Positions 29,479-43,970 of a DNA stretch of 64,000 nucleotides are shown one piece after another. The position numbers were made by a program, and so were the translations under genes. This DNA is from Halomonas sp. BDJS001 (GTDB taxonomy: Bacteria; Pseudomonadota; Gammaproteobacteria; Pseudomonadales; Halomonadaceae): the NCBI RefSeq assembly GCF_026104355.1, contig NZ_CP110535.1:1116001-1180000 (forward strand), in the 5' to 3' direction. Below the pieces are notes generated by a model. The model had not been told where the DNA came from, made no database searches, and worked only from the letters and a program-made list of their open reading frames with translations. The number at the start of each line of letters is the position of its first letter. Positions within the stretch are counted from its first letter, which is position 1.

Positions 29479-29799
29479 ATGAGTGCAAGTTCAACCAATG
29501 CCCATGGCAGCGTTAAGTCGTATGTGACAGGACTGGTATTGTCGCTGATACTGACCATTATTCCTTTTGCGGTGGTGATGAGTGGCGCTTTTAGCGTACT
29601 GGCTACCGTGATTGTGATAGCCGTGACCGCGGTGTTGCAGATCCTGGTGCAACTGGTCATGTTTATGCATATGAGTACCAAAGCCGACGAGGGCTGGAAC
29701 CTGATGTCCTTCGTCTTCACACTGACGATTCTCGTCCTAGTGGTAGGAGGCTCGCTGTGGATCATGCAGCATCTGCATCTCAACATGATGATCGGCTGA
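29479..29799 (+). CDS. cyoD: Cytochrome bo3 ubiquinol oxidase subunit IV
   Basis: The 106-aa subunit IV has three membrane helices, with LVMFMHMSTKADEGWNLMSF as the conserved centre. It starts 1 bp after the cyoC stop. Its 3' end overlaps the start of cyoE by 43 bp. Confidence 0.93.
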   Translation: MSASSTNAHGSVKSYVTGLVLSLILTIIPFAVVMSGAFSVLATVIVIAVTAVLQILVQLVMFMHMSTKADEGWNLMSFVFTLTILVLVVGGSLWIMQHLHLNMMIG

Positions 29800-30680
29800 T
29801 TTCAGCACCTAGCCGCTGGCGGGATCTGCTCGAGCTGACCAAACCGGGCATTATCGGGGGCAACCTGATTGCGACGCTAGGCGGCTACTTTCTGGCCGCC
29901 CAGGGGCAGTTCGAGTGGCTCAGCTTTGTGGCGGTCATGGTAGGGATTGCATTAATCATTGCGTCGGGCTGTGCGTGTAACAACGTTATTGACCGCGATA
30001 TTGATGCATTGATGGCGCGCACGCGCCATCGCCCCCTGGTCAGAGGCAGCATTTCCATCACCCAAGCGTTGGGCGTTTCGGCGCTGCTGGGGGTGGCGGG
30101 CGTGGTGTGTCTGGCGCTGGGCACCAATGGGCTGACGGTTGCCCTGGCGGTGATTGGCTGGGGCGTGTATGTGGGGCTGTATAGCCTCTATATGAAGCGC
30201 CGTTCAGAGTACGGCACCCTGGTGGGTAGCCTTTCTGGCGCCATGCCGCCGGTGGTGGGCTACTGCGCAGTGTCAGGTCAGTTCGACAGCGGTGCGATCA
30301 TGCTGCTGGTGATTTTCTGCTTGTGGCAGATGCCGCACTCCTATGCCATTGCGATCTTCCGCTACGCTGATTATCAACGGGCATCGATTCCGGTACTGCC
30401 GGTGGTGCGCGGGGTCAAAATGGCCAAGCACCATATCCTGGGCTACATCGTGGCGTTTATTCCCGCCTCGCTGGCGCTAGGGCTGGCCAGCCAGGCGGGC
30501 GCGGGGTATCTGTGTGTGGCGCTGACCATGGGCGGCTACTGGCTCTACCTGGCGCTGCGCGGCTACCGCTTAGACGACGATGTGCGCTGGGCCAAGAAGG
30601 TGTTTGGCGTCTCCATTTTGACCATCACCGCGATGAGTTTAGTCATGGTGTTGGAATCGATGGTGCCAATGTGGGTTTAG
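29757..30680 (+). CDS. cyoE: Protoheme IX farnesyltransferase (heme O synthase)
   Basis: CyoE attaches farnesyl to heme b, giving heme O for the oxidase. The 307-aa, multi-helix UbiA-superfamily protein shows the first Asp motif in NNVIDRDIDALMARTRHRPL and the second near IFRYADYQRASIPVLPVV. The GTG start at 29757 follows AGGAGG at a 6-nt gap and lies within cyoD, so the two overlap and are probably coupled. It is the last gene before a terminator. Confidence 0.95.
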   Translation: MDHAASASQHDDRLISAPSRWRDLLELTKPGIIGGNLIATLGGYFLAAQGQFEWLSFVAVMVGIALIIASGCACNNVIDRDIDALMARTRHRPLVRGSISITQALGVSALLGVAGVVCLALGTNGLTVALAVIGWGVYVGLYSLYMKRRSEYGTLVGSLSGAMPPVVGYCAVSGQFDSGAIMLLVIFCLWQMPHSYAIAIFRYADYQRASIPVLPVVRGVKMAKHHILGYIVAFIPASLALGLASQAGAGYLCVALTMGGYWLYLALRGYRLDDDVRWAKKVFGVSILTITAMSLVMVLESMVPMWV

Positions 30681-30710
30681 CTCGCACCTACTGTTAAGTA
30701 GTCAAGCCAA

Positions 30711-30745
30711 ACGCGAGCAGATAACTGCTCGGGGCGTTTTTTTTT
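30711..30745 (+). terminator. Rho-independent terminator of the cyo operon
   Basis: The stem GAGCAG-ATAA-CTGCTC, extended by ACGC/GCGT across a small bulge, is followed by nine T residues. Confidence 0.85.
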
Positions 30746-30767
30746 GAGTAGGAGAAAGTTATGTAAC

Positions 30768-32947
<2,180 letters not shown>

Positions 32948-32951
<4 letters not shown>

Positions 32952-34132
32952 ACACGTGTCTCTAGGCAGTGGCGGGTTTCCATGGCAATGCGGCCCTCTT
33001 CATCGGTAGGAATCACCCACACCTGGGGGCCTTGGTGTCCAGCACTATCCAGCTTGCCCTCTTTGCCGCGGATAGTCGCTTCGTTAGCGTCGTTATCCAG
33101 CGCGAAGCCGAAGTGGGGCATCAGTGACAATACCTGACGGCGCACGATGGGCGAGTTTTCGCCGATCCCGCCGGTGAAAATAACCCCATCGAGCTGGGGC
33201 AGCGCACAGGAGAGCCCCGCCAGCGATTTAGCGATCCGGTAGCAGAATACTTCTACTGCCAACTGAGCAGTGGCGTGGCCCTGTTCGGATGCCTCCTCAA
33301 TTTCGCGCATATCGTTGGTTAAGCCTGAAAGGCCCTGTAGGCCGCTCTCTTTATTGAGCACGTTGTCGATTTTATCTAACGACCAGCCCAGTTGACGGTG
33401 CAGATGGGCGTGCAGGCCAGGGTCAACGTCGCCACTGCGGGTGCCCATTACCAAGCCTTCCAGCGGGGTAAGGCCCATGCTGGTATCCTGGCTTTGATTG
33501 TTCCAAACCGCGCTGGTGGAGCAGCCATTGCCCAAGTGGGCGGTCAGCCAGCCGCCTGTGCCACGGCTACTCAATTCACCGGTACGCTGGCTAACGTAAG
33601 CGTGGCTGGTGCCGTGAAAGCCATAGCGGCGAATGCCATGCTCAGCGTAAAGGTTTTCAGGCAGCGCGTAACGGTATGCGCGGGGCGGCATGGTTTGGTG
33701 GAAAGCGGTATCAAACACGGCCACTTGGGGCAGCGCCGGAAAGACGTTTTGGGTGGCCGCAATACCCGCTAGATTGGCTGGGTTATGCAGGGGGGCAAGC
33801 GCTGCGGTGGTTTCGATGGCCGAGATGACGCTATCGTCGATAAGTGCGGCTTGAGTGAAGTGCTCGCCGCCATGCACGATGCGATGGCCTACCGCCGCCG
33901 GTAATCGGCCCTCCATGCGCTCAAGAATGGCGCTAAGCGCCTGGGTATGGTCGGCTCCAGGCAGTGGCTGAGTAAAACGTTCACCGGCACTGTTTTTGCC
34001 CTTTAAGCGCGCCTCTTCGCTACCCAAACGTTCAGCTATACCTTCGAGTCGCGGTGCTTGAGGGTCTGAGTCAATCAACGCGTATTTAATCGAGGAGGAA
34101 CCGCAGTTAATTACCAGCACCGGTGCGTTCAT
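32948..34132 (-). CDS. ackA: Acetate kinase
   Basis: AckA makes ATP from acetyl phosphate, or the reverse. The 394-aa protein shows the N-terminal [15 protein letters not shown], the [10 protein letters not shown] and [10 protein letters not shown] active-site blocks, [10 protein letters not shown], and the C-terminal FTGGIGENS. It is the first gene of the ackA-pta operon on the minus strand; the start ATG at 34132 follows AGGAGG-like bases. Confidence 0.97.
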
Positions 34133-34259
34133 AAAAACCTTTTCGCTAGGAGGTTAGTGGGCAAAGAGATAGACTTTAGTTTAACATGCTGCGCTGCGGA
34201 AAAGCAGCGCCTGAATTTCGTTAGCCTTCTATGTAAAAGCGAGGCATGCTGGGCTATTG

Positions 34260-35243
34260 ATGGCTACACGCCTGGTATTTACCTTACACCTTCTTACTCC
34301 CTTAATGAGCCGTTCTGTTCTTATGTCAGCGTCCCCTTTGCCGAAACTACTGCCGCGCCACTTGGCCATTTTGTTAATGATGACCGTGGCCACCATGTTC
34401 GCCGCCAATCATGTCTCGGCGCGGCTGGCGTTTGATAACGGTACTGGTCTGTTACTGGCGGTATTGACCCGTTCAGGGGTTGCCTGCCTGATTTTGGTGG
34501 CACTCGTTATCGTGCAGAAAAAGCGGCTCTGGCTGCCTGCGGGGAGTTGGCCTTGGCAGCTTGCGGTGGGGCTGCTAATCGCGATTCAGAGCGTTAGCCT
34601 CTACTCGGCCGTGGCCAGGCTGCCGGTGGTGATTGCGCTGCTACTGGTCAATACCTTTCCGATTCAACTGGCACTGCTCAGTTGGGCGCTGGGCGGTCCG
34701 CGGCCGACGCTGCGCAGCTGCCTGATTATGGGCACCATTCTAATCGGCTTACTGGTGGTGCTGGATATCCCTTCATGGATCGCCAGCGCCGATGGCATGG
34801 GGCCAGGGTGGATCGCGGGCATCGGGTTTGGATTGATGGCGGCCTTCGTCTTTGCCTGCGCGCTGTGGGTCACCGAACACCGCCTGGCGGGTGTGGGCAG
34901 CACGCTGCGCAGCCTATTGACCATGCAAACGGTGTTTATCGTCATGATCATTGGCGGCATCGCCGGAGTGGTACCTGGGGGAATGAGCCTGCCGGATAAC
35001 AGCACTGGCTGGCTGGGGCTCACGCTGCTCGGGCTGCTCTATGGTTCGGCGTTCTCAACGCTGTTTATTTTTGTGCCACGACTCGATATGGCGCGCAACG
35101 CACCAGTGATGAATATCGAACCGGTGGCCTCACTGGTGCTGGGTTACTTTGTGTTGGGGCAGATGCTTAGCCCCGGCCAACTGGTCGGTGGGGCTGTCGT
35201 CGTTGGCGGCATTGTCGTGCTGAGTTTATCCAAGGGGCGGTAA
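34260..35243 (+). CDS. DMT-superfamily (EamA) inner-membrane transporter
   Basis: The protein (up to 327 aa) has about ten membrane helices in two EamA repeats, for example LLMMTVATMFAANHVSARLA and LLVNTFPIQLALLSWALGG. Such transporters export metabolites, often amino acids or drugs. The start is uncertain: ATG 34260 and ATG 34323 (MSASPLPKLLPRHL) are both in frame and neither has a clear Shine-Dalgarno sequence. The later start would place the first helix close to the N-terminus, as in relatives. Substrate is unknown. Confidence 0.85.
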   Translation: MATRLVFTLHLLTPLMSRSVLMSASPLPKLLPRHLAILLMMTVATMFAANHVSARLAFDNGTGLLLAVLTRSGVACLILVALVIVQKKRLWLPAGSWPWQLAVGLLIAIQSVSLYSAVARLPVVIALLLVNTFPIQLALLSWALGGPRPTLRSCLIMGTILIGLLVVLDIPSWIASADGMGPGWIAGIGFGLMAAFVFACALWVTEHRLAGVGSTLRSLLTMQTVFIVMIIGGIAGVVPGGMSLPDNSTGWLGLTLLGLLYGSAFSTLFIFVPRLDMARNAPVMNIEPVASLVLGYFVLGQMLSPGQLVGGAVVVGGIVVLSLSKGR

Positions 35244-35320
35244 ATATTTGCGTTCTCCATAGTTATGAACCACAATACAAACGTGTAAGGAAACACTGTT
35301 TTTTAACTGAGGTACAAGCT

Positions 35321-35830
35321 ATGAAGATGTCTCTATTGTCACTTACATCGGCGGTACTCCTGGTGGGTGCAGGCGCATTTGCAACCACTGCTCAAGCACA
35401 ACAGTCCTTCGGTTACCCACAAGCTTACCTGGGTGGCGATGCCATGTTCTGGAGCCTGGATCCAGACAGGGGCTCTTCCCGTGATGACGTGGGCTTACGC
35501 CTGCGTGGTGGCGCTCAATTTAATGACTACTTTGCGCTGGAAGGGCATTTAGGCACGGGCGGTTCAGATGGTGGCGCTGATCTGGATCATCTAGCTGGCG
35601 CTTATGCAAAAGGGATTTTCCCGGTGGCGCCTGAAGTGCGGTTATACGGTTTAGCGGGCTTCACAGAAGTTGAGGTTAGTAATAACAGGGAGAGTGATTT
35701 CTCCTACGGTGGCGGCGCTGAAATGGACGTAGCCCCCAATTTGTCGGTGAATGCAGATTACATGCGCTACCTGGATAAATCTGATTACACCTTTGATGCG
35801 GCCAGCGTTGGTCTACGTTACCGGTTCTAA
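35321..35830 (+). CDS. Small outer-membrane beta-barrel protein
   Basis: The 169-aa protein has a signal peptide (cleaved near AQAQQ) and eight or so amphipathic strands, ending in VGLRYRF with the terminal Phe typical of BamA substrates. It resembles the OmpA-type or OmpW-size barrels, with no periplasmic domain. The start is ATG 35321 after a GAGG-like site. A remnant of a related barrel lies at 58330-58560. Function is unknown. Confidence 0.85.
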   Translation: MKMSLLSLTSAVLLVGAGAFATTAQAQQSFGYPQAYLGGDAMFWSLDPDRGSSRDDVGLRLRGGAQFNDYFALEGHLGTGGSDGGADLDHLAGAYAKGIFPVAPEVRLYGLAGFTEVEVSNNRESDFSYGGGAEMDVAPNLSVNADYMRYLDKSDYTFDAASVGLRYRF

Positions 35831-35868
35831 ATCGTTGGCTTGAACGTGTAGCGAATCACTAAGCACTC

Positions 35869-35901
35869 AGCCCTGTGGCCTTTATGCCATGGGGCTTTTT
35901 A
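35869..35901 (+). terminator. Rho-independent terminator after the barrel gene
   Basis: An 11-bp stem (35869-35879 with 35886-35896, two G-T pairs) is followed by a T-rich tract. Confidence 0.8.
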
Positions 35902-36070
35902 TTTTTATAAGCTTGTTATAGCGCGTTGATGCAGTGAATAAGTCCAAGTATATTGTTAGCCAGCTAATTAATTGTTAGACTAAAGTCCCCTACGCTATTT
36001 CCTACACGATACGCGCCCGTAGAGAGGCGCTGGCCAGGCAGTTGCCTGGTGGCTAACAAGTGAGTTCTGC

Positions 36071-37132
36071 ATGACCCCTGATCAAACATTTGCCCGCTGG
36101 GTGAAAATAGCCCTTGCTGCCTTTGTATTGCTTTTTATCTATTTTCTAGTGGCCGATAGCTTTATGCCCATGACCCCCGAAGCGCGGGTGATGCGGCCGG
36201 TAACGCGTATAGCGCCCGAACTGAGTGGCCCAGTGAGCGAGGTGTTGGTGCGTGATCACCAACATGTGGCTAAAGGTGATGTACTGTTTCAGATCGACCC
36301 GACGCCGTTTCGATTAGCCGTTGAGCAGGCGCAACTTAATCGCGAACAGGCCGAGCGGGAGAATGCCCAGTTGGAAGCGGAGCTTACCTCTGCCCAAGCG
36401 GAGTTGGCATCCGCTGAGGCGACGGCTGCCGAGCGTCGGGGTGAGCTACGTCGTGCCGAAACCCTGGTGGCGCAGCAGAGCGTATCGCGCCAACAATATG
36501 AGCAGCAGGTGGCTGCTGAGCGTACCGCACAGGCCAGTGTGGCGGCAGCCAGGGCTAAAATAGTCAGCCTGGAAGTGCAATTGGGCGATGCCGGCGAAAC
36601 GAACCTGCGCTTGCGCCAAGCGGAAAACGCGCTCTCCCAAGCGCAGCTGGATCTTGCCCATACTCAGGTGCGCGCCGCGCAAGCCGGGAGTGTTTCCAAC
36701 CTGCAGCTAGAGGCCGGTGACTATGTTCAGGCGGGACAGCCCGCGGTAGCGGTAGTGGCGGATGCGGTCGATATCATTGCCGATTTTCGTGAAAAGAGTT
36801 TGCGCCATGTTGCGCCTGGTGATGCAGCGCGGATAGTATTTGATGCCTGGCCGGGGCAGGTATTTGATGCCCAAGTACTCGCTATGGATGCCGGTGTCCG
36901 CGAAGGTCAGTTGGCTGCCGATGGGCAACTGGCCGATATTCCCACCACTGATCGTTGGGTGCGCGATGCCCAGCGTATGCGCGTTCACCTGGCGCTCACT
37001 CAGCCCATCGCGAACTTATTACCCAGCGGCGCCCGTGCCACGGTACAGCTCCAGCCCGGTGATGCTGTCCTGGCCAAGCCTTTTGTATGGTTACAGGCAC
37101 ATCTCATTAGCTGGCTGCACTATGTGTATTAA
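36071..37132 (+). CDS. HlyD-family membrane fusion protein (EmrA/AaeA-like)
   Basis: The 353-aa periplasmic adaptor has one N-terminal helix (ALAAFVLLFIYFLVADSF), a biotinyl-lipoyl-like segment (RIAPELSGPVSEVLVRDHQH), a long Glu/Ala coiled hairpin (about 85-185) and the second lipoyl half near VRAAQAGSVSNLQL. It would link an inner-membrane pump to an outer-membrane channel. The next gene overlaps it by 11 bp and supplies the inner-membrane partner. Confidence 0.9.
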   Translation: MTPDQTFARWVKIALAAFVLLFIYFLVADSFMPMTPEARVMRPVTRIAPELSGPVSEVLVRDHQHVAKGDVLFQIDPTPFRLAVEQAQLNREQAERENAQLEAELTSAQAELASAEATAAERRGELRRAETLVAQQSVSRQQYEQQVAAERTAQASVAAARAKIVSLEVQLGDAGETNLRLRQAENALSQAQLDLAHTQVRAAQAGSVSNLQLEAGDYVQAGQPAVAVVADAVDIIADFREKSLRHVAPGDAARIVFDAWPGQVFDAQVLAMDAGVREGQLAADGQLADIPTTDRWVRDAQRMRVHLALTQPIANLLPSGARATVQLQPGDAVLAKPFVWLQAHLISWLHYVY

Positions 37133-38210
37133 AAAAACATTGGCCAGATCGCGATCCCCTAGCATGGCGGCCACTAAGCGCAAGCCCGAACTCTCAAAGA
37201 ATGGCTTGCGTCAGTGCCTTAGAGTGGCCGGGGGCGGTACGCTGGGTTTTATAGTTAGCCAACTGATGGGCTGGAACTACGGTGTATTTTTTACCGTTTT
37301 CCCGATGTTTTTACTGGGTATGGTGCCGGTGCTCAATGGGCATATCATTCGTCAGTTTTTAGCCAATGTATCGATCAACGTGCTCGAAGTCAGCCTGGTG
37401 GTGGGGTTGCTTAAACATATGCCGGTAGTGATGACCCTGGTGGTGCTGGGCATTTTTCTGTTTCGCTTTAACCTGATGGCGAAAGGGCCGCTGTTTCTGT
37501 TTGGCGCCAATGGCGTGCTGACACTCAGCATTCTGCTGCACTTCGCCAGTTACCCTAATGTGGACTTGAGCGATTTACTGGCCAGTAACCTCGTTGCCAG
37601 TGGTTTAGCAGTGTTTATTGCCATGCTGATGCATACGCTGTTTCCCGATGTAGAAGCCCGTCAGTCGCCACCGAGTGCCACCAAAACTTCCTCGCAAATT
37701 CGTCATGAAACCCTCATTGGAGGATTAACCGCCACGCTCTCGTTTGTGGTGTTTCAGGTGTTCGACTTGCAAGGGTCGCTTTCTGCGCAGATGGCCACCA
37801 TCCTGGTGCTGTTTACGCTGGGGTACTCTGGAGCGAAAGTATCCGCCGCCAAACGAGCCGTAGGAACGCTGCTGGGGTGCAATTTGGCGCTACTCATGCA
37901 GTTGCTGCTATATACCCAGAGCCACCATTTTTTGCTGGTGGTGTTGCTCTACTGGCTGGGGTTAATGCTTTTCGCTCGGGAGCATATTCATGAAGGGGGA
38001 GGTTCGGGGATCGGCTTTGGCGGGCTGACCACTCTGGGGATTCTGTTTGGCCAGTCGCTAGGCCCGCAGCAAGATCTGGTGTACAGCGCGCTCTATCGTT
38101 TCTCTTCCATGAGTGTTGCACTGACCCTTACGCTGCTGACCATGGCTTGCTTACACGTTGTGTTGAACCGCTGGACGCCAACGCGGTTACCCGCAAGCAA
38201 CCGGAGATAA
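37122..38210 (+). CDS. DUF2955-type inner-membrane protein, pump partner
   Basis: The 362-aa protein has ten or so membrane helices in two similar halves, each opening with a G-G-T/L-T pattern (GGGTLGFIVSQLMGWNYG and GGLTATLSFVVFQVFDLQG). This resembles DUF2955, a family found beside HlyD adaptors and related to FUSC/aromatic-acid exporters. The start is ATG 37122, overlapping the adaptor stop; ATG 37164 is an alternative. A much longer upstream frame overlaps the adaptor and is rejected. Substrate is unknown. Confidence 0.82.
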   Translation: MCIKKTLARSRSPSMAATKRKPELSKNGLRQCLRVAGGGTLGFIVSQLMGWNYGVFFTVFPMFLLGMVPVLNGHIIRQFLANVSINVLEVSLVVGLLKHMPVVMTLVVLGIFLFRFNLMAKGPLFLFGANGVLTLSILLHFASYPNVDLSDLLASNLVASGLAVFIAMLMHTLFPDVEARQSPPSATKTSSQIRHETLIGGLTATLSFVVFQVFDLQGSLSAQMATILVLFTLGYSGAKVSAAKRAVGTLLGCNLALLMQLLLYTQSHHFLLVVLLYWLGLMLFAREHIHEGGGSGIGFGGLTTLGILFGQSLGPQQDLVYSALYRFSSMSVALTLTLLTMACLHVVLNRWTPTRLPASNRR

Positions 38211-38347
38211 AAATAATGACATCAATAAATCAGCGCAACTTTTTTAATACAGGCTACTCTGATGAGTGTGCCGACATGTGATTAGCCGTGCTATTGGCAC
38301 CTTTCACATACGGTGCTTTCCCTACTAACGGATTAGAGGTGTTCGTC

Positions 38348-38533
38348 ATGGCAACTGGTAAAGAAGATAAAGCGAAAGGAACGGCCAATAAAGCAGCAGG
38401 CAAAGTGAAAGAAGCCGCGGGCAAGGCAACGGGTAGCACTAAAACAGAAGTCAAAGGTAAGGCCCAGCAGGCGAAAGGCGAACTGCAAAAAGGCAAAGGC
38501 GATGCCAAGGAGAGCCAGAAAAAACAGCGCTAG
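38348..38533 (+). CDS. CsbD-family stress protein
   Basis: The 61-aa, Lys/Ala/Gly-rich protein (MATGKEDKAKGTANKAAGKV and onward) matches CsbD-like proteins, which accumulate under general stress. Repeated K-x-K-G and KxAxGK units give it a helical, disordered character. The start is ATG 38348; the longer upstream frame is not coding-like. Confidence 0.85.
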   Translation: MATGKEDKAKGTANKAAGKVKEAAGKATGSTKTEVKGKAQQAKGELQKGKGDAKESQKKQR

Positions 38534-38549
38534 TTATGTAAGACTGATA

Positions 38550-38577
38550 CCAACAGGGGGCTTCGGCCCCCTGTTGG
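38550..38577 (+). terminator. Terminator with 12-bp stem and TTCG loop
   Basis: CCAACAGGGGGC and GCCCCCTGTTGG pair perfectly around a stable TTCG tetraloop, after csbD. The T-tract is short. It also faces the end of the minus-strand lipoprotein gene. Confidence 0.85.
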
Positions 38578-38661
38578 CGTTTATGCGGCTTTCAAGCCCC
38601 CGCTAATATTGATAAATCGTTTATATCAGCGGGTTCTTCGTAGTGAATGAACTGTCGGGTA

Positions 38662-40374
38662 TCAATTCAATTCCAGCGAGAAACTCATTTCAACGCCAGC
38701 GTCATCCACTCTGAACCAGTACTCTGTGTTCTGGTAAGCGTCACCATACTGCTTGAGCACTTCGATATCAGATGCAGTTATTTCATCGGACGCTGTCTGC
38801 TCCATAACATTGGCCAGGGCCTGATAAAACTCGCCTGTCATATGACCATGAAATAGCAGATCACGCTCCGAAGTAGGGGCTTGTAGCTCTGACTGCAGTG
38901 CCGCTGAATCGCTAATACCCACGCCTAATGCAACCGCCGTGTCAGACATGGCGGCGTAGAGCGGGGGGGAGTCAGGTGGCAGCATCATGCTCTCGATCTG
39001 CCTGGCTTTTCCGCCTGGTTCAAGCCCAAGAGCTCCTATCTCTGGCATGAAAGCGCTCACTGTAGAGAGTAGCGCCAGCGGATTTTGTGAGGCGAGGGTG
39101 AGGATGCCAACACCGTTGGGTGCACCGTTTTTCATCGTTAGACTGTCAATGCGAGCATTGAAGCCAGACAACGACGGGCCAATCATCATGGTGATCGGGT
39201 TATTGAGCGCCATGTTAATTTCATCCCAAGTGCTGTTTAGCTCCTGCAGTTCATCACAGCTGAACGGGTTTTGACGAACTTCCTGCGCATATTTTTGCAC
39301 GGTTTGAAGCAGTACAGGCAGATCCAGGCCCAAACCGAAGCTGGCCATTCCACCTGTGCTGCCAAGGCCCGGAACCTGTGTAGTTAGGGCGCGTAGATCG
39401 CTGACAATCTCCTCATCGGTTTCCAGGATGAGGTTCATCTCCATACGGTCGTGGTTGTACTCGCGCATGCCCATGACAAGACCAGGGAAGCGGCTGGTGA
39501 TGCGGTCAATATCTGCCTGGCAGGTGGAAAGATCCAGAGGTTCCCCATCGACGGCATTCATCAACGCTTGAGTACCCGAATGCGTAGGGCTGCTTAGCTC
39601 ATCAAACAGCCGAGAGGAGTCAACCTGCCCGGCACCGTAAGGTGTGAAGTCATGGCGCTGTTCAAGCTCTGCCAGTGCATCGGTATCACCGATACTGCTG
39701 TCAGGCAGCGTTTTACCCAGCACCTGCGCTAGCAGCTCATCGCTGGCATCCTGCGGCACCACCGATACCAGTAGCTGCTGGTCTTCAATGACTAGAATGG
39801 CCTGGAGAGGGCCCTCAGGTGTTAATACCCAGTAGTCTGTGCCGTTAGTACTGCCCGTACGTGGGGTGATGTCTGCTTTGGTCAGGATGCGTTGCAGCGT
39901 TTCACGAAAGGCCTCTTCATCCTGCAGCTGCATACGCATAACAGGCAAGATACCCAGCCCATAAAAAGCAGCCTGAGGGCTCATCTTGAGGCCCAATGCA
40001 TGCACATCTTCCAGTGATTCAACCCCGATTAGCTCTTCACCCATGGCGATTAACAGCGTCATCATCGAATGTAGTACTTCATCGTCTTCTATCTCGGGCA
40101 GCGTGTTGCGCAGTTCATCCAGATCCGACTCAAGGGTCGTCATGGGCTGCATACGCTGATAAAGATCAAAGGCTTCTTGTTCAGGCAAGGCTTCGCGCGT
40201 TGCCATGAAGTAGGGTGAATTAGCCGGAACGTATTTCAGCATTGGTGCAGCGTTATTTTTCGGCGCTTCCTCTTGCGTTGCCGCTTCGGTTGGCTCGTTA
40301 TCATCGCTGCAGCCGCTGAGGAGGCCAGCGCTAAACAGGGCAAGGGTAACCGCTATGGAAAGTTTGGTTTTCAT
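38662..40374 (-). CDS. Hypothetical lipoprotein
   Basis: The 570-aa protein has a lipoprotein signal (lipobox LLSGC, Cys near residue 22), then an acidic spacer (DDNEPTEAATQEEAPKNN). The rest is a large soluble region with no recognised domain, probably periplasmic or on the inner face of the outer membrane. Segments such as YVPANSPYFMATREALP resemble DUF3352-type periplasmic proteins, but I am not sure. It is a single gene between two terminators. Confidence 0.75.
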   Translation of the reverse strand: MKTKLSIAVTLALFSAGLLSGCSDDNEPTEAATQEEAPKNNAAPMLKYVPANSPYFMATREALPEQEAFDLYQRMQPMTTLESDLDELRNTLPEIEDDEVLHSMMTLLIAMGEELIGVESLEDVHALGLKMSPQAAFYGLGILPVMRMQLQDEEAFRETLQRILTKADITPRTGSTNGTDYWVLTPEGPLQAILVIEDQQLLVSVVPQDASDELLAQVLGKTLPDSSIGDTDALAELEQRHDFTPYGAGQVDSSRLFDELSSPTHSGTQALMNAVDGEPLDLSTCQADIDRITSRFPGLVMGMREYNHDRMEMNLILETDEEIVSDLRALTTQVPGLGSTGGMASFGLGLDLPVLLQTVQKYAQEVRQNPFSCDELQELNSTWDEINMALNNPITMMIGPSLSGFNARIDSLTMKNGAPNGVGILTLASQNPLALLSTVSAFMPEIGALGLEPGGKARQIESMMLPPDSPPLYAAMSDTAVALGVGISDSAALQSELQAPTSERDLLFHGHMTGEFYQALANVMEQTASDEITASDIEVLKQYGDAYQNTEYWFRVDDAGVEMSFSLELN

Positions 40375-40550
40375 CTGGAATCAGTTCTTTGAAAGGTATT
40401 GGTTTTAAATGGGCCGTGTCTGACAGAACGCTCGCAAATGGGAATCATACACGAGCAATGTATAATTAACCTCTACTTAAGCGAAAATTTATTATTACTT
40501 CAGAGCTGATTGAGCAAGGGGAAGGTCAGAAAATTATGCAGAATAAAGGT

Positions 40551-40581
40551 GGCCCTTGAGTTTTGCTAAGGCTCAAGAGCC
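40551..40581 (-). terminator. Terminator of the tenA-thiC operon
   Basis: A 10-bp stem (40551-40560 with 40572-40581, one G-T pair) lies just past the thiC stop on the minus strand, followed by ACCTTTATT. Confidence 0.7.
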
Positions 40582-40610
40582 ACACTCCATAGTGAACCTG
40601 TTAAGTAGAT

Positions 40611-43233
<2,623 letters not shown>

Positions 43234-43377
43234 GATGCCTCCGGTGATAGTGATCCGGAAGGCAGGCGGGAGAGATCGAGGAAATGGCGCGGAAGGTGGC
43301 GTGCGTTCGTGAGAGAGAGCTAGCCATGGCCATCGCTTGATCCCTACGCCGGTACCCGTGCTGCGAGCTTTGTAAGT

Positions 43378-43482
43378 AGCAGCACATTAGCCGGATCAGG
43401 TTCAGCGGGATCAGCGCTTGGCAGCATTAATTGCTACGCCCTGCGCCATCTCAGCCGGATTTCACCGGCACCCCGTCAAGCT
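43378..43482 (-). ncRNA. TPP (thi-box) riboswitch
   Basis: On the minus strand the sequence reads GGGGTGCC, then CTGAGATGG, then CCCGCTGAACCTGATCCGG, the conserved thi-box nucleotides that bind thiamine pyrophosphate. A variable stem lies between. It sits about 145 bp before tenA, and TPP binding should switch off tenA-thiC. Confidence 0.95.
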
Positions 43483-43534
43483 GTTCGTGGGTGGAGTGTA
43501 GGAGGCGGGTGGGGGAGATGCAAGTGGGGAGGTT

Positions 43535-43610
43535 GATACTGCCGAATTAGGCTTTGCTTGGTTGTGAAAGAGTGGAGTAGAGTCATGCTAGGGTTTACAT
43601 ATCTTCAATG
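43535..43610 (+). promoter_or_regulatory. Promoter-like segment A, related to segment at 44419-44497
   Basis: TTGCTT (43554-43559) and TAGAGT (43578-43583) sit 18 bp apart. The stretch around them resembles the sequence before the attI site, including a shared GTAGAGTCA and CAATGAA. It may drive the tautomerase gene. Confidence 0.45.
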
Positions 43611-43690
43611 AACTAGTCGTAAGATTTAATAAGGTGATGCAGCCTGCCTCATTTAAACCTATATATCTTGGATTTTATTAGGAGAGCTAT

Positions 43691-43879
43691 ATGCCAATCG
43701 TAACCGTTCAGCAGTCTCCAGGCAGGACTAAAGAGCAACGTGAGCTCTTAGTAAAGCGGATAACCGAAGCATTTTCAGAAGCGTATGGAACAAACCCTGA
43801 GGCAGTCACAATATTCTTGCAAGATTTTGATGATGAGCATTGGGCTAAAGGTGGGAAGCTACATTCTGAGCGATATTGA
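43691..43879 (+). CDS. 4-oxalocrotonate tautomerase-family protein
   Basis: The 62-aa protein starts MPIVTVQQSPGRTKEQRELL, with the N-terminal Pro that is the catalytic base in this family. It has the short beta-alpha-beta fold and the conserved NPEAVTIFLQDF region. The start is ATG 43691 with AGGAG upstream. The substrate is unknown; it lies between the TPP riboswitch and the integron remnant. Confidence 0.85.
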   Translation: MPIVTVQQSPGRTKEQRELLVKRITEAFSEAYGTNPEAVTIFLQDFDDEHWAKGGKLHSERY

Positions 43880-43970
43880 CCTCTTACAGTCGAGAAAAGG
43901 TCGACTTCTTTAGTACGTAGCTGTTATGCCTCTGAGGCTCATAACCCCGAATCTTACATAAGTGTTGCAA

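Noticed and set aside
36840-37121. Upstream extension of the DUF2955-type gene
   Set aside because: It overlaps the HlyD adaptor by almost 300 bp and encodes no membrane or family-like sequence.
43922-43944. Short hairpin GTTATG...CATAAC after the tautomerase gene
   Set aside because: It has a bulge and no T-tract, so it is not a convincing terminator or recombination site.
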